From Prorocentrum cordatum (lineage: Eukaryota; Sar; Dinophyceae; Prorocentrales; Prorocentraceae): a stretch of 64,000 nt of DNA. Location of the stretch: positions 250,773 through 314,772 of the forward strand of contig CAUYUJ010004336.1 of assembly GCA_963575745.1 (NCBI GenBank), read 5' to 3'. The position numbers and the translations under genes are program-made. Every line of letters starts with the position of its first letter. Positions within the stretch are counted from its first letter, which is position 1. The notes below the pieces were generated by a model. That model did no database searches. It was not told the DNA's origin and worked only from the letters and a program-made list of their open reading frames with translations. Below, piece by piece: positions 31,612 to 41,895 of the stretch.

Positions 31612-31760
31612 AATTTGGAAGGCTTCCTGGCCATGTCGAGCCGTCTTGGAGCGGTCCTGGAGCCGTTCGGGACATTTCGAAACCGCTCGAAAGCCTCTTG
31701 GGAACGTCCCAAATACGCTTTAGAAACCTCTTAGGGCTTCTTCGGGTGGGCCCCCCGTGG
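31612..31760. repeat. CTTGGG superfamily fragment
   Basis: Contains GAGCCGTCTTGGAGC, AAGCCTCTTGGGAACGTCCC and CCTCTTAGGGCTTCTT, degenerate relatives of the 10-13 kb units. Confidence 0.6.
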
Positions 31761-31954
31761 GAGCTTCAAATGTACCGCAACTCTTGGATTTGTTCTTCAA
31801 TAATTTTCGGCAAAGCTGACAACATGCCGTGTTTATTGACCAAACTTGAATATCCACAACGACATGATATATTATCAGATAGAGTGGGCTGAACCGACCG
31901 GTCATTCACTGTCCCTGGGTGCGTGACTGACGTGGAATTCCGCGATGCGGATTC

Positions 31955-31979
31955 TTGTTGTTATTGATATTATTGTTGA

Positions 31980-32019
<40 letters not shown>

Positions 32020-32045
32020 GGTGTTGTTTGCTGTTTGTTGTTGTC
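31955..32045. repeat. GTT microsatellite
   Basis: TTG/ATT units resolve into about 14 GTT repeats, followed directly by a C-rich minisatellite. Confidence 0.92.
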
Positions 32046-32047
32046 GT

Positions 32048-32372
32048 CGTCCCACCCGCGACCCACCCCGCGACCCACCCGCGACCCACCCTGCGACCCA
32101 TCCACGACCCACCCGCGACCCACCCCGCGACCCACCCGCGACCCACCCCACGACCCACCCGGGACCCACCCGCGACCCACCCTGCGACCCGCCTGCGACC
32201 CACCCCAAGACCCCCCCGGCGACCCACCAGCGACCCACCCGCGACCCACCCCGCGACCCACCCGCGACCCACCCGCGATCCACCCGCTACCCACCCGCGA
32301 CCCATCCGGTCGCTACCCACGGCGACCCACCCCACGACCCACCCGCGATCGACCCTGCGACCCACCCAGAAT
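32048..32372. repeat. CGACCCACCCG minisatellite
   Basis: Roughly 30 copies of an 11-13 base unit CCCGCGACCCAC, with CCTGCGACCCAC variants. Confidence 0.93.
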
Positions 32373-32373
32373 T

Positions 32374-33180
32374 TTCGGCGCCTGCAGCGGGTTTTTGTTG
32401 CATTCGTTGCAGGTGGGGAACCTGCGACCCACCCGCGACCCAAACCGCGTTCGGTGTAGAAATCAAAACTTTCGGCGCCTGCGGCGGGCTGTTTTGGAAT
32501 TTATTCTAAGTGAAAATAAATGGAGAAACCGCGACCCACCCGCGACCCAAACTACGTTCATGGAACAAGCCAAAACTTTGGCGCCTGCGGCGGGTTTCTT
32601 TTGCATCGGCGACCCACCCGCGACCCGACCCACCCCGACACTCACCCGCGACCCACCCTGCGACCCACCCGCGACCCACCCAAAACCTTCGGCGCCTGCG
32701 GCGGGTTTCTGTTGCATTCGTTCCAAGTGGAGAACCTGCGACCCACCCGCCACCAAACCGCGTTCAGTGTACAAATCAAAATGTTCGGCGCCTGCGGCAA
32801 GCTGTCTTTGAAATCCTTCCAGGTGGAGGTAGAGAGCCCGCGACCCACTGGCGACCCAAACTACGCTCACTGAACAAGCCAAAGCTTCGGCGCCTGCGGC
32901 GGGTTTGTGTTGAATTCGTTCCAAGTGGAGAACCTGCGACCCAAACCGCGTTCAGTGTACACATCAAAATTGTCGAAGCCTGCGGCAAGCTGTTTTTGAA
33001 TTCCTTCCAGGTGGAAGTGGAGAACCCACGACCCACCCGCGACCCAAGCTACGTTCACTGAACAAGTCAAAACTTCGGCGCCTGCGGCGGGCTGTTTTTG
33101 CAGTCGTGCTGGGTGGCCCACCAGCGATCCCCCCCGCGCTGAGCTTATCAGAGCACGCAAATCGGCGCCTGCGGCGGGCT
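32374..33180. repeat. Composite minisatellite, about 100-base period, nine copies
   Basis: The anchor CGGCGCCTGCGGCGGG occurs, with changes, at 32376, 32473, 32579, 32690, 32786, 32888, 32974, 33076 and 33163. Spacers alternate between a TTGCATTCG type and a CTGTTTTTGAATTCC type, suggesting a dimeric unit, and contain the CGACCCACCCG minisatellite words. Frames here do not look like protein. Confidence 0.9.
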
Positions 33181-33494
33181 TGCTCGCATTGGTTTGGGCT
33201 CCTGAGGGGGGCGTCCACGAACCCTACCACACAGCACGCCAGTGCCGCACAAGCGCGGCGGCGGATTTTGCATGCCGTCTGAGCCCCCCAAGACCTCTTC
33301 AAGCTCCGCTCATCCACACCAACCCATACAGCAACTTTACCCTGGCGAATTGCCTGGATCAGAGAAGTCGGGGAGCATTCATTGGAACAAAGGATTGGTT
33401 TACCGTTATCTTGAGAAAGAATGGCGAGGCAGAGAAGTAAACAGGGGACGAGGAGGACGCGGAAGAAGAGCGAATGTAGGGAGAATGTGGAGAA

Positions 33495-33577
33495 AGAGGA
33501 GGAGGAGGAAGAAAAAAATAATGAGGATGAGGATGAGGATGAGGAGGAGGAGGAGGAGGAGGAGGAGGAGGAGGAGA
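33495..33577. repeat. GAG microsatellite
   Basis: GAG/GAT units ending in a pure GAG run. Confidence 0.92.
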
Positions 33578-33954
33578 GCACCGTCGACAAGGAAGGTAAG
33601 GGCCATGAGGTCAGCCGGCTCAACGCCCGCGTCGCCCGCGCCCGCCCCCTCACTCTTATCCGCAATTGCGGGGCACCGGTGCTACGTTAACGAACATCGT
33701 GGAAGGCAGTGGCATTTGCGGCACGAGGGTTGAACTTGTGGTATCCCTAACAATCAATGTTGAAAACATTTTTTGGCGAAAAGCGCGTGCGCCTGTGACG
33801 GCTGAGTAGTATTCTTGCAAATCTCCAAGTAGTGTGGGATGTTCTTTTGCGACGCCACAACGTTTTCGTTTATTCTACTGCGACAAGCCAGTCGATTAAA
33901 CAAGATTAATTGGGGAAGCAGGTTACATCAAAAGACTTAGCTCCCACCAGAAAA

Positions 33955-34115
33955 TTGCTACAGCGAAGCACCGTAGGATGTCTCTTGTGCTAGCACAGAG
34001 CACAGAACTAGCTTCACAGACGAGAAACTTAATCGGCCAAACGCCTCGGCTCCCAGGTAGCATAAAACACCCAATGCGTTACTCATTGTGTCGTATGTTT
34101 CTTGCAAAAAGCAGC
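33955..34115 (-). pseudogene. Small remnant of the LINE endonuclease-like domain, copy 3
   Basis: The minus-strand frame contains NALGVLCYLGAEAFGRL, then SVKLVLCSVLAQETSYGASL, which lines up with HLLWLGAEVFGRW and VQLVPDLARERSRGLY in the frame at 17392-18135. Only this short block is recognisable. Confidence 0.42.
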
Positions 34116-34159
34116 GAGATGAATGCAGCGACATCCCCGAACTTCCCTGGAGACACACA

Positions 34160-35095
34160 CCACCGCCACTGGCCGAGCTAGGAACGGTGTGATCTTCCTA
34201 GCCGGTCTTTTATTTCGCCTCGTCGCGCTCGCTTCGTAACATGTTCGGGGGGGGATTCGGACGAAATCCGAACCGCAAACAAATGCTGATCGAATACAAT
34301 ATGATATTGATTTGCCTGCTTCCCTGTGCCTGTGTTGTGGCACTTCCGTCCCTTCCCGAATATCTCAATAGTGACTTGATTAGTCCGGCAGTCTCACACC
34401 CTAGATTGGGCGGGACCATGAACTTGCGTGGGTTTCGCTGCTCGCGAATTTGCAATCAACCTGATTCGGGCCTTGCGTAGACTGGATTGGCCCAGTTTGA
34501 AGCGGAGTCCGCCTGGACCGGCCTCAACATCAAGTTGGATGATGACTTGGCTTGGACTGACTCGTCCTGGAAGTTTATTACGTGTTGCCTGGTTCGGCAT
34601 TGTTCGAGACTTGTTTCGCTCGGGGCGTGGTCTCGATGTGCCCCAAAAGTGTTCTTCCTTGAGCATCGTTCAGCTTCCGTCCAGCATTGCGAAGGGCAGT
34701 CGGACGTGGGTGTGGGAGGGTTCATGTGGATGCGGATGGGGAGGACGTGACATAATGCAAACCTCACAAACTTGGTTGCATTATATCGGACTTCCTATCT
34801 TTGTTTCTTGCAGCCGTGCTATCGACACTCCGCACTACTTGTTTCGGGCCGCATAATTATATATTTGCCCTCGCACGCTCGGCGGCTGTGTAATCATTGG
34901 TGCTGGCCCTGCTAGCAACTTTTTACAGTATCCCACCCGCACCCTGAGCGCAGGTCGTATAACGATTCTTCTCGTCCCCTTCTTCCCCAATTCGGGGAAG
35001 GGGGTTCGCCCCTGGGTCTGGACGGGATGGGCGAGGGGGTAGAGGGGGGTTCGTTGCCCAAGATGGCCGCACATCGCTCAATATTGCCTACAAGG
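34160..35095. other. No gene recognised
   Basis: Ordinary-composition sequence. Open frames on both strands in 34394-34856 overlap one another without domains. Confidence 0.5.
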
Positions 35096-35104
35096 TGGCG
35101 TAAC

Positions 35105-35450
35105 ATAGAGCAAGATGGCTCAATATAGCTTCAAAGTGCTTTAAAGAGGCTCCAAGACGGCCCCAAGGATACTCCAAGTGCTCCCAGAGCTTCCTGAAAT
35201 CAATCGTTTCTACCTTTTCGCCTTTTCGCTTCCCTAGGGCTTGTGATGCAAGATGGCGCAAACATCGTTCAATAGACCTCCGCAAAAGCGTCCTGAGAAG
35301 ACCCCGCAATCATTCTCTCGGCCTTTGAAGAGGGGCCCTTGTCGGCGCAACCCTTTGTTTGAGCCATCGCTTCGAAGATGGTCCCAAGACGTTCTCCAGG
35401 GCCAAGATGGTCCCACAAGAGCCTCAGAGCCCCAAGAGAGCCCTAAAGCC
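35105..35450. repeat. CCAAGA superfamily member, reverse orientation
   Basis: Degenerate CCAAGATGG, CTCCAAGACGGCCCC and CCCAAGAGAGCCC words, the reverse complement of the 10-13 kb family, non-tandem. Confidence 0.65.
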
Positions 35451-35454
35451 CAAT

Positions 35455-36040
35455 GTTGCCCTGCGGGGCATGCTGCATGTCGGCATGCGCGCTTGTCGGC
35501 GTGGGAGAAGTTCCCCCGAGGCGGTTGCGTACGTCTCACAGAACGAAGATCTCAAAGTCTCAAGCAAGCCTCCTTCCATCAAACTGCCTCTCTTACCTTC
35601 TTCACTCTCTCCACCTCTGGGCGTGGATGGGCACCCCCAATTCTGTCGCTACCAGTTCATCGCGGCAATACCTCGATACGAGCATTGTAAACAATTGACG
35701 CGGAATGGAAGCGCCGGCGCAACAAGTATCCAGGGAATCTGAGATGATGATACGGTGACATGCTTTTGATCCCAACTGCCCTTAGCCGGTTCCCATCCCT
35801 CACCCTCTTCTTTCCTTCCTCCGTCGCCCCATCTTCCTTATCCGTGGAACGCCTCCTTCTCTCCCTGCCGGTCCCCGTCCCCCTTCTCCCTACTTTTCCC
35901 ACGCTGGCTATAGAGCATTCAGGGTGCCACTCGGCCAATGACTTGTGAGAGAAAAGCAGCGGCCCACTTCACGAGAGGGGCGACAGGCAAAAAGAAAGCA
36001 CAAGGAAACCAACGAGCCCCAGCGGGGCCTCGGGTCCTGC
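35455..36040. other. No gene recognised
   Basis: Pyrimidine-rich patch at 35790-35900; otherwise nothing recognised. Confidence 0.5.
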
Positions 36041-36045
36041 CTCCC

Positions 36046-36497
36046 CCTCCTCCTCCTCCTCCTCCTCCTCCTCCTCCTCCTCCTCTGCCTCCTCCCTCCT
36101 CTCGTTCCCCACTTTCTTGCTCCGCGCTCCGCAGAACCACGCGCGCCTTGAGCGGATCGCGGGGGAGCGCGGGGAGGGCGCGCCGTGGCTTGGCACGGGT
36201 TATCGTTGGCCTGCTCGCTCGCAAGCGGTGGCGCTCGCCGTCCGAATTCCAAAGGCACCAGAGCGCGTGAGGAGGAGGAGGAGGAGGAGGAGGAGGAGGA
36301 GGAGGAGGAGGACGAGGAGGAGGAGGAGGAGGAGGAGGAGGAGGAGGAGGAGGAGGAGGAGGAGGAGGAGGAGGAGGAGGAGGAGGTGAGGAGGAGGAGG
36401 AGGAGGAGGAGGAGGAGGTGAGGAGGAGGAGGAGGAGGAGGAGGAATGAGGAGGCGGAGGAGGAGGCGGAGGCGGAGGCGGAGGAGGAGGCGGAGCA
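36046..36497. repeat. CTC microsatellite (36046-36085) and GAG microsatellite (36269-36497)
   Basis: Two complementary trinucleotide arrays about 180 bases apart in opposite orientation, able in principle to pair. Confidence 0.93.
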
Positions 36498-36499
36498 CA

Positions 36500-37255
36500 C
36501 GTGAGCCACCTCCGACGCCCTGCCCCTGCCGGCGCCTCGCCGCCCCCACTCCAGATCCGCCCCACTTCGCCTGATTTTCTGACGGAGACTTTGTTGTGTC
36601 GGAGGTGCAGCCTGGACGCTACGGAAAGGAAGGGCGGACAGCGCCGCCTCGGAAAAGCTGACTGGATGTTTCGACAACAAGTATGGCTGGCGGAAACTGC
36701 GATGGCAAAATGCGGCGGAGAACGACATCCAAGGAGCTTGAAAAGTAGGCCCGAAATTTCTGCCCTACTTGCGAAATCGCCCAAACTACGGCGGATCCGT
36801 AGTCAGAGCTTCCCTGCCCTGGCATTGCCCCCCGATCCCCTCCTCACCCTGCTGCCGCTGCCCTCCCAGCGCAATGCTCGCTCGTTCCCTCACATTCCCT
36901 GGTGTGCTGCGCTGGCCACGCGGGAGGCCCTCCTTGCCTCGCGCCGCAACTCCGATCCCCCCGATGCCAGCCCCTCCTCCGCTTCCCCCATCCCCGAGAG
37001 AAGGCAGCAGAGGGGGAATCGGACGGGTCTCCATCAAAGGGAGGAGTGGGTGGCTAAGGGCGGGGGAGAGAGGCGGGGATGCTTGGAAAGAGGAGGGAGG
37101 GGGAGAGAGTGCGAAGGGGGGAGGAGGGGCAGCTGAGAGGTGGAAGGACCGGACGCGGGAGGCGCAACAGAGGCCTCCTGCCGCAAGACTTCCCCCCCGG
37201 TGCTCGCCGCGGCGGTCCCCAGAGCCCTGGCTGCTGGCCCTGCTTGGGGGCCCTG
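36500..37255. other. No gene recognised
   Basis: GC-rich sequence with a purine-rich patch at 37035-37150. Frames lack recognisable domains. Confidence 0.5.
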
Positions 37256-37256
37256 T

Positions 37257-37446
37257 GAGGTTCCTCCTCCTCCTCTTCCTCCTCCTCCCTCCTCCCTCCT
37301 CCCTCCTCCCTCCTCCCCCCTCCCCCCTCCCTCCTCCCTCCTCCCTCCTCCCTCCTCCCTCCTCCCTCCTCCCTCCTCCCTCCTCCTCCTCCTCCTCCTC
37401 CTCCTCCTCCTCCTCCTCCTCCTCCTCCTCCTCCTCCTCCTCCTCC
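37257..37446. repeat. CCT / CCCTCCT microsatellite
   Basis: CTCCTCC heptamers in the first two thirds, then pure CTC. Confidence 0.94.
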
Positions 37447-37501
37447 ACGGCCTCGAAACTGCTGCAGACATCCCCCGTGCTCCCCGTGCGAGCTCCCCCG
37501 T

Positions 37502-37638
37502 CTTGCCATCGCTCGGACGCCCATTCCCCGTGCATGTTTCGGTTCCGTGCGTTTCCTTTTTTCCTCGCAAGAGGATCCAAGATGCTCCTCGATGGCCCTC
37601 GCCGAGGAAGAGAACGCACACGTCCGAGCGATGCCAAG
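37502..37638. mobile_element. MITE-like element B, copy 1 (137 bases)
   Basis: The ends are inverted repeats: CTTGCCATCGCTCGGACG at the left and CGTCCGAGCGATGCCAAG at the right, 17 of 18 matching when reverse-complemented. A second inverted pair (TGCGTTT and AACGCA) lies just inside. The same element with the same ends is found at 47953-48085. No coding sequence inside. No clear target duplication seen. Confidence 0.68.
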
Positions 37639-37654
37639 CCTCCACCCTCTTCAC

Positions 37655-37830
37655 CATGGCGCTTCCCCCCCCCCCCTCCTCCCTCCCAGGCCTGAATGGC
37701 GTCAGCCCTTCCCCCCTCCCCGCCCTCCTCCCTCCCGGGCCTGACTGGCGTCAGCCCCCCCCCCACCCCCCGACAGAGCGAAGCCCCCCCTCCCCTCTTC
37801 TCCCGGGCCTGAATGGCGTCAGCCCCCCTG
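37655..37830. repeat. C-rich repeat, three units of about 65 bases
   Basis: The anchor CC(C/A)GGCCTGA(A/C)TGGCGTCAGCC recurs near 37688, 37735 and 37804 between C/T-rich blocks. Confidence 0.78.
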
Positions 37831-37834
37831 CGGT

Positions 37835-38260
37835 CCTCCGCACCCTCTGCGGGACCCTAGCTCACACCTGTGTCGCTAGTGTTTTCGAACCCTTTGTGCG
37901 CCAATCCATCGCTTTGGTTCCACCACGAAGCGGGCCGTTCTCCTGATATCTCCTGTTGACCAACTGATTGTTCGGAGTCCACATGTAGTTATCGACGGGC
38001 GGATCTCATTTTAAAGTCCCGACTAGGCGACCAAGGCGAGCGACTGGCCCTGCGATTTGACCATTGCTACCTCGCGCTCTTGTCAGCGTATTTGGCCCCG
38101 TTCTGCAACCCGTTACGTGTGCGACAGCTCTTGCGCTTTGCTGCGTCATCTCTCTGTATAAACAAAGAGATAGAAACGTGCACACAAATTGCATGACATC
38201 CCCCTTGCTGTATTTTTACAGGCTGGGGGGGTGGAACCGTTCCGCCCAAAACGTGACCCC
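37835..38260. other. No gene recognised
   Basis: No domain, repeat or RNA gene seen. Confidence 0.5.
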
Positions 38261-38264
38261 CTGG

Positions 38265-38745
38265 ATCTGTGGTCCCGGGGGCCCCCTCCCCTGGACGCCC
38301 CTACAAAAGGTCCCAAGCTTTCAGGTGCTCCTGGAAGCCCCTGCCGGGCCAAGGCGGCAAGCCCAAATCTGGCAGGAGGGCGGCCGAACGGCCCCGCGAA
38401 GGCCACAAGAAGCGCCATACACCACCAGACACCCGTCAACGACCCAAAGAAGACCCCCAAGAGGCCTCCGAGACGCAAAACAACGCTCAGATCTTCGGTC
38501 TTCTTCTGGGCGTCCGAGACTTCCCATGCTGTCTGGAAACCCAAAAGGGCTCCCAGGCAGTCAACATGAGCTCCAAGACGGCCCAAGAGGGCCCGTTCAG
38601 GGAGACCGCGGTTGGAAGCAGGATGGCCAGAGGAAACCACCGAAGGCCCCCAGAAGGCGCCCAGGAGGCCTCCAGAAGGTCTCGAGAAGCCCTTACAATC
38701 TGTCGTAAGGCCCCCAAGAGGCTCTCCAAGGAGGTGCCTCCGCAA
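38265..38745. repeat. CCAAGA superfamily member, reverse orientation
   Basis: Many CCCCCAAGAGGC, CTCCAAGACGGCCCAAGAGGG and CAGGAGGCCTCC words, degenerate and non-tandem. Confidence 0.65.
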
Positions 38746-40650
38746 AAAGAGCTGAGAAGGATTGAGAAGAATTCGCAGAGCAGGGCGAACATGAGGAAGA
38801 GGAAGAGGAAGCATGAGGGAAGGATACGTGGTCACGTTGTTATATCGACGATGCCAGAAAAAAGGGCAACATTGACTTATCGTTGAATCGTAAGTTCTGC
38901 CTTCCTGCCCTTCTGTCTGCATACCAAACTCCAAGGACCAGGGTGCATGGCGCGAAGCGTCAACGCGATCTTGCATGTGTATCTGTAAGTATACATGAAT
39001 GTATTTGTTTCTGGCGCGCTCTTCTCGGTTTTGCCAATGAACGCGCCATTCCGTGTGCATCGGTCCACGGCTGCTTGAGCCGTGGCGTCAACTCAAACTG
39101 CTTCCGTTGCAACTTTCGTTCCAACATGGAACCTTTTCTGGCCTCCTCCTCCCAGGGTTCGCTTGTCCTTTCCAGGTCTCCGACGTATATGCGATATGCT
39201 CCAATCTCCCACACACGGCGCCCCGAATGCTTCTGCTTATGTTTCCGCGCCTCCACTAGGGTTGCCTCGAACCTACTCCCGCCATGGGGCTCTGTCTCAA
39301 TCGACACACCCGCCGATTCGAGCCACGAGTGTATCTATATAGCGCGCTCTTCTCTATGTACTTTCGGTTCCCAATGTTCGCGATATAGAGAAGACACTGC
39401 GAGTTGCTCCTTGCGTGCTTTCAGAACCTGCGTATCCAAACACAAAACCGCTCGCCACAACATGGTATTATGCCACTCGTGGTTTCGATCAGCCTCGCCG
39501 GCCCCGTGTACACTGCCATTCTCTCGATCTGCACCCCCCTGCGGTCGCGATCGCTGCTGGCCTCTACTCTTGCGAAGCCTCAAGCAGAACTACCTCGCGG
39601 GTATGTCTGCGCATACCCGTCACACCTCAAGAGTGGGGGGGGACGACACAAGATGGAATCGAATGTAACGTAGAGCAACGAATATCAGCAACCATCTGGG
39701 GACGTATGTGTGGACACCACCGAAGTTTAGCTGATGAGATGATAGAAATAACGAATCAAGATAGCTCGTGGGATCTCGTGGTCCAATTCCCATCTCCTAC
39801 ATTGTTACTGCTTTGACGCTCGTCCTTCGTCCCCTGTCCCTTGGCCAAACTGCTCATGCATTCTACCTTGCTGTTGGCAGGGCACCGAACTAACATCGGA
39901 CAAAGATAATTTCTTTGGCTGAGTAGCACGTGCACAGAGGAACGAGGGATCAGGAACAAAACACATACTGGGGGGATGCACAACGAAGTAAGTATACATT
40001 GGCTGCATCATGCAGGCAACCTTTACAAGCTATGACAAGGGTACCTAGCGCATGCATGGACTCTACACTGGAAGGCGAAAGTGCCACAACCGTAATTCAA
40101 CCGCCATCCCATGTACCAGCTAATATTTTCGGTATCATGCTGGTGGTAGCAACTCCCGTGCGCTGGTGAAGTCGATTCTCAATTTTCTGAGGCTGCCCAT
40201 TACTACGAACCATCTGAGAAGCGCCTGCTGGATAGCTGCTTTCCTCCCTCCAATCTCACTCCTTCCTCTCCCCATCTCCCTCCTTCCTTCCCTCCGTCCA
40301 TGCTGCTGCTGCAACTCCTTCTCCCTCTCTGGTGCTGCCTCGTTTTCCACGGCGATCAGCCCCTGCGCCTGGACGCTCGCGCAAGGAATGACGGATGCAA
40401 AGGCAAATGATGAGGCATGAGAGGAGTAATCTACTGGGAACGCAGTGTACGTGAGGGACGGGAATGGGAGGAGGAGATAAGCCACACTCAATGATCAATG
40501 GAATCGGAGGTTGGGGTGAGATCACAGCGGAACGCAGAGCCCCCCCCCACTGGGAAATCGGTCTCGGTCTCGTGTTCGTGTCGTGCGTGTGGGCGGGGCG
40601 AAGCTGCGTGTGCGCGCGAGAGGATTGATGCCGCCGCCCCCCCCCCTCCC
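38746..40650. other. No gene recognised
   Basis: About 1.9 kb of mixed sequence; a short TATATAG at 39337 and a C/T-rich patch at 40240-40340. Frames on both strands have no recognisable domain. Confidence 0.5.
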
Positions 40651-40654
40651 CTGC

Positions 40655-40740
40655 GCGAAGTGGCCGGGGTGTCCCTTCGGTGGCCCGTCGGTGGCGCCGG
40701 GTGTCCCGACGGTGGCTCTGGGTGTCCCGCCGTGTTGTCT
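40655..40740. repeat. GGTGTCCCG.CGGTGG short repeats
   Basis: Four degenerate copies of GGGTGTCCCGNCGGTGGC, repeated once more at 40868-40905. Confidence 0.7.
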
Positions 40741-40744
40741 CGAT

Positions 40745-41213
40745 GGTAGCTCGTGAGATCAATTGTGAGATCGATCTCGAGATCGCTTGTGAGATCGATT
40801 GCGTGATCGATCGTGATCGTGGGATCTAGAGACGATCTGAAATCAATCACAGCAGACCTTTGGCTGAGGGTGTCCCGCCGTGGCTGGTGGTGCCCCATCG
40901 TGGTGCCTCGTGAGATCTCTTGTGAGGTTGGTCCTGAGATCTCTTGTGAAATCGATAGTGCGATCGATGTCGAGAGCAATAGTGAGATCGATGGTGAGAT
41001 CCATTGCGCGATCCATAGTGAGATCTGTTGTGAGATCCATCGTGGGATCTGCTCTGAGATCGATAGTGAGGTATGTTATGATATTGATGGTGAGATCGCT
41101 AGTGAGATTTATGGTGGGATCGGCAGTGAGATCGATACTGAGATCGATTGTGAGATCGATTGTAAGACCGATAATGGGTTCGATGGTGAGATCGATTGTG
41201 AGAACGAGTCCGA
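40745..41213. repeat. GTGAGATCGATT minisatellite rich in GATC
   Basis: A 12-base unit GTGAGATCGAT(T/G), with GTGAGATC(C/T)(A/G)TT variants, fills 40749-40832 and 40908-41213, about 30 copies with GATC roughly every 12 bases. Because 12 is divisible by three, plus-strand frames translate to Glu-Ile-Asp-x repeats. It ends where the LINE remnant on the minus strand has its 3' end. Confidence 0.92.
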
Positions 41214-41224
41214 ACCATGGAGGG

Positions 41225-41895
41225 GGCGCTCGAGCTCCTGGGGTCTACCGGCGTTCCCGCCAGCCTCGACAGAGGCACGGTCTTATGAAGCAGCGCCTGC
41301 ACACGACGATTGGGGCACTTGCCCTGGCGGAGCCTCCCGAGGACCTCGGAGCCCTTTCTCGTCGGCGGCTCGCGACTGCGGCCGAGCTTGCGAGCTCGTC
41401 GTCGGGAGCGCCCTCCGCAGTTCAAGCAGACGATATCTTGCTCTCGGGGTGCAGGGCGACGCGACGGCGACGAGGCACCAGAAACAGTTTCTCGGGCCGT
41501 CGATCCAGCCCAGGCGACGAGGCTATGCCCCGCGGGAACAGAGAGCATTTATCAATCACCTTCGGCACGCCTGGGCAGCCATTCGTGCGCAGCTGCTCTC
41601 GAGGGCCTTCAGCCAGAGCCAGGCAACATCTGCGCTGTGCGCCTAACTCGCCGAGCTGCCAGTCGTGCCGGGAGACAAAACGCCGAGACCTAGAGGCAAA
41701 CGTCTTGGGCGGGCGTTTCCACCGAACATTCTTCTGCAAAAGGGGCAGGACCTCCGCGGCAACTTTCATGAACCACGAGGCCCGTTGGGCCACCAAATCC
41801 AAATCAGCTAAAAACTGGGGCGACGGACTCGGGTGGGTACTTAGGGCAACTTTCGCCTGCTTATCCACCGCCGAATTCGCATGTGCAATGTGCAT
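41225..41895 (-). pseudogene. LINE copy 2 C-terminal tail with Cys-rich motifs
   Basis: Beyond the TA microsatellite the coding sequence resumes as ANSAVDKQAKVALSTHPSPS, the final RNase H helix, then FLADLDLVAQRASWFMKVAA. It continues as RHDWQLGELGAQRRCCLALA, in a frame closing at 41422, and from an overlapping frame as QDIVCLNCGGRSRRRARKLG. The H.W..C..C and C..CG words are typical of the end of such LINE proteins in my reading. Confidence 0.58.

Noticed and set aside
32374-33180. CRISPR-like array
   Set aside because: Spacers are related to one another and the repeat is variable; the genome is a eukaryotic nuclear one. It is a minisatellite.
38960-39307. A 115-residue charged minus-strand frame
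   Set aside because: Composition is protein-like, but overlapping plus-strand frames are equally long and no domain is visible.
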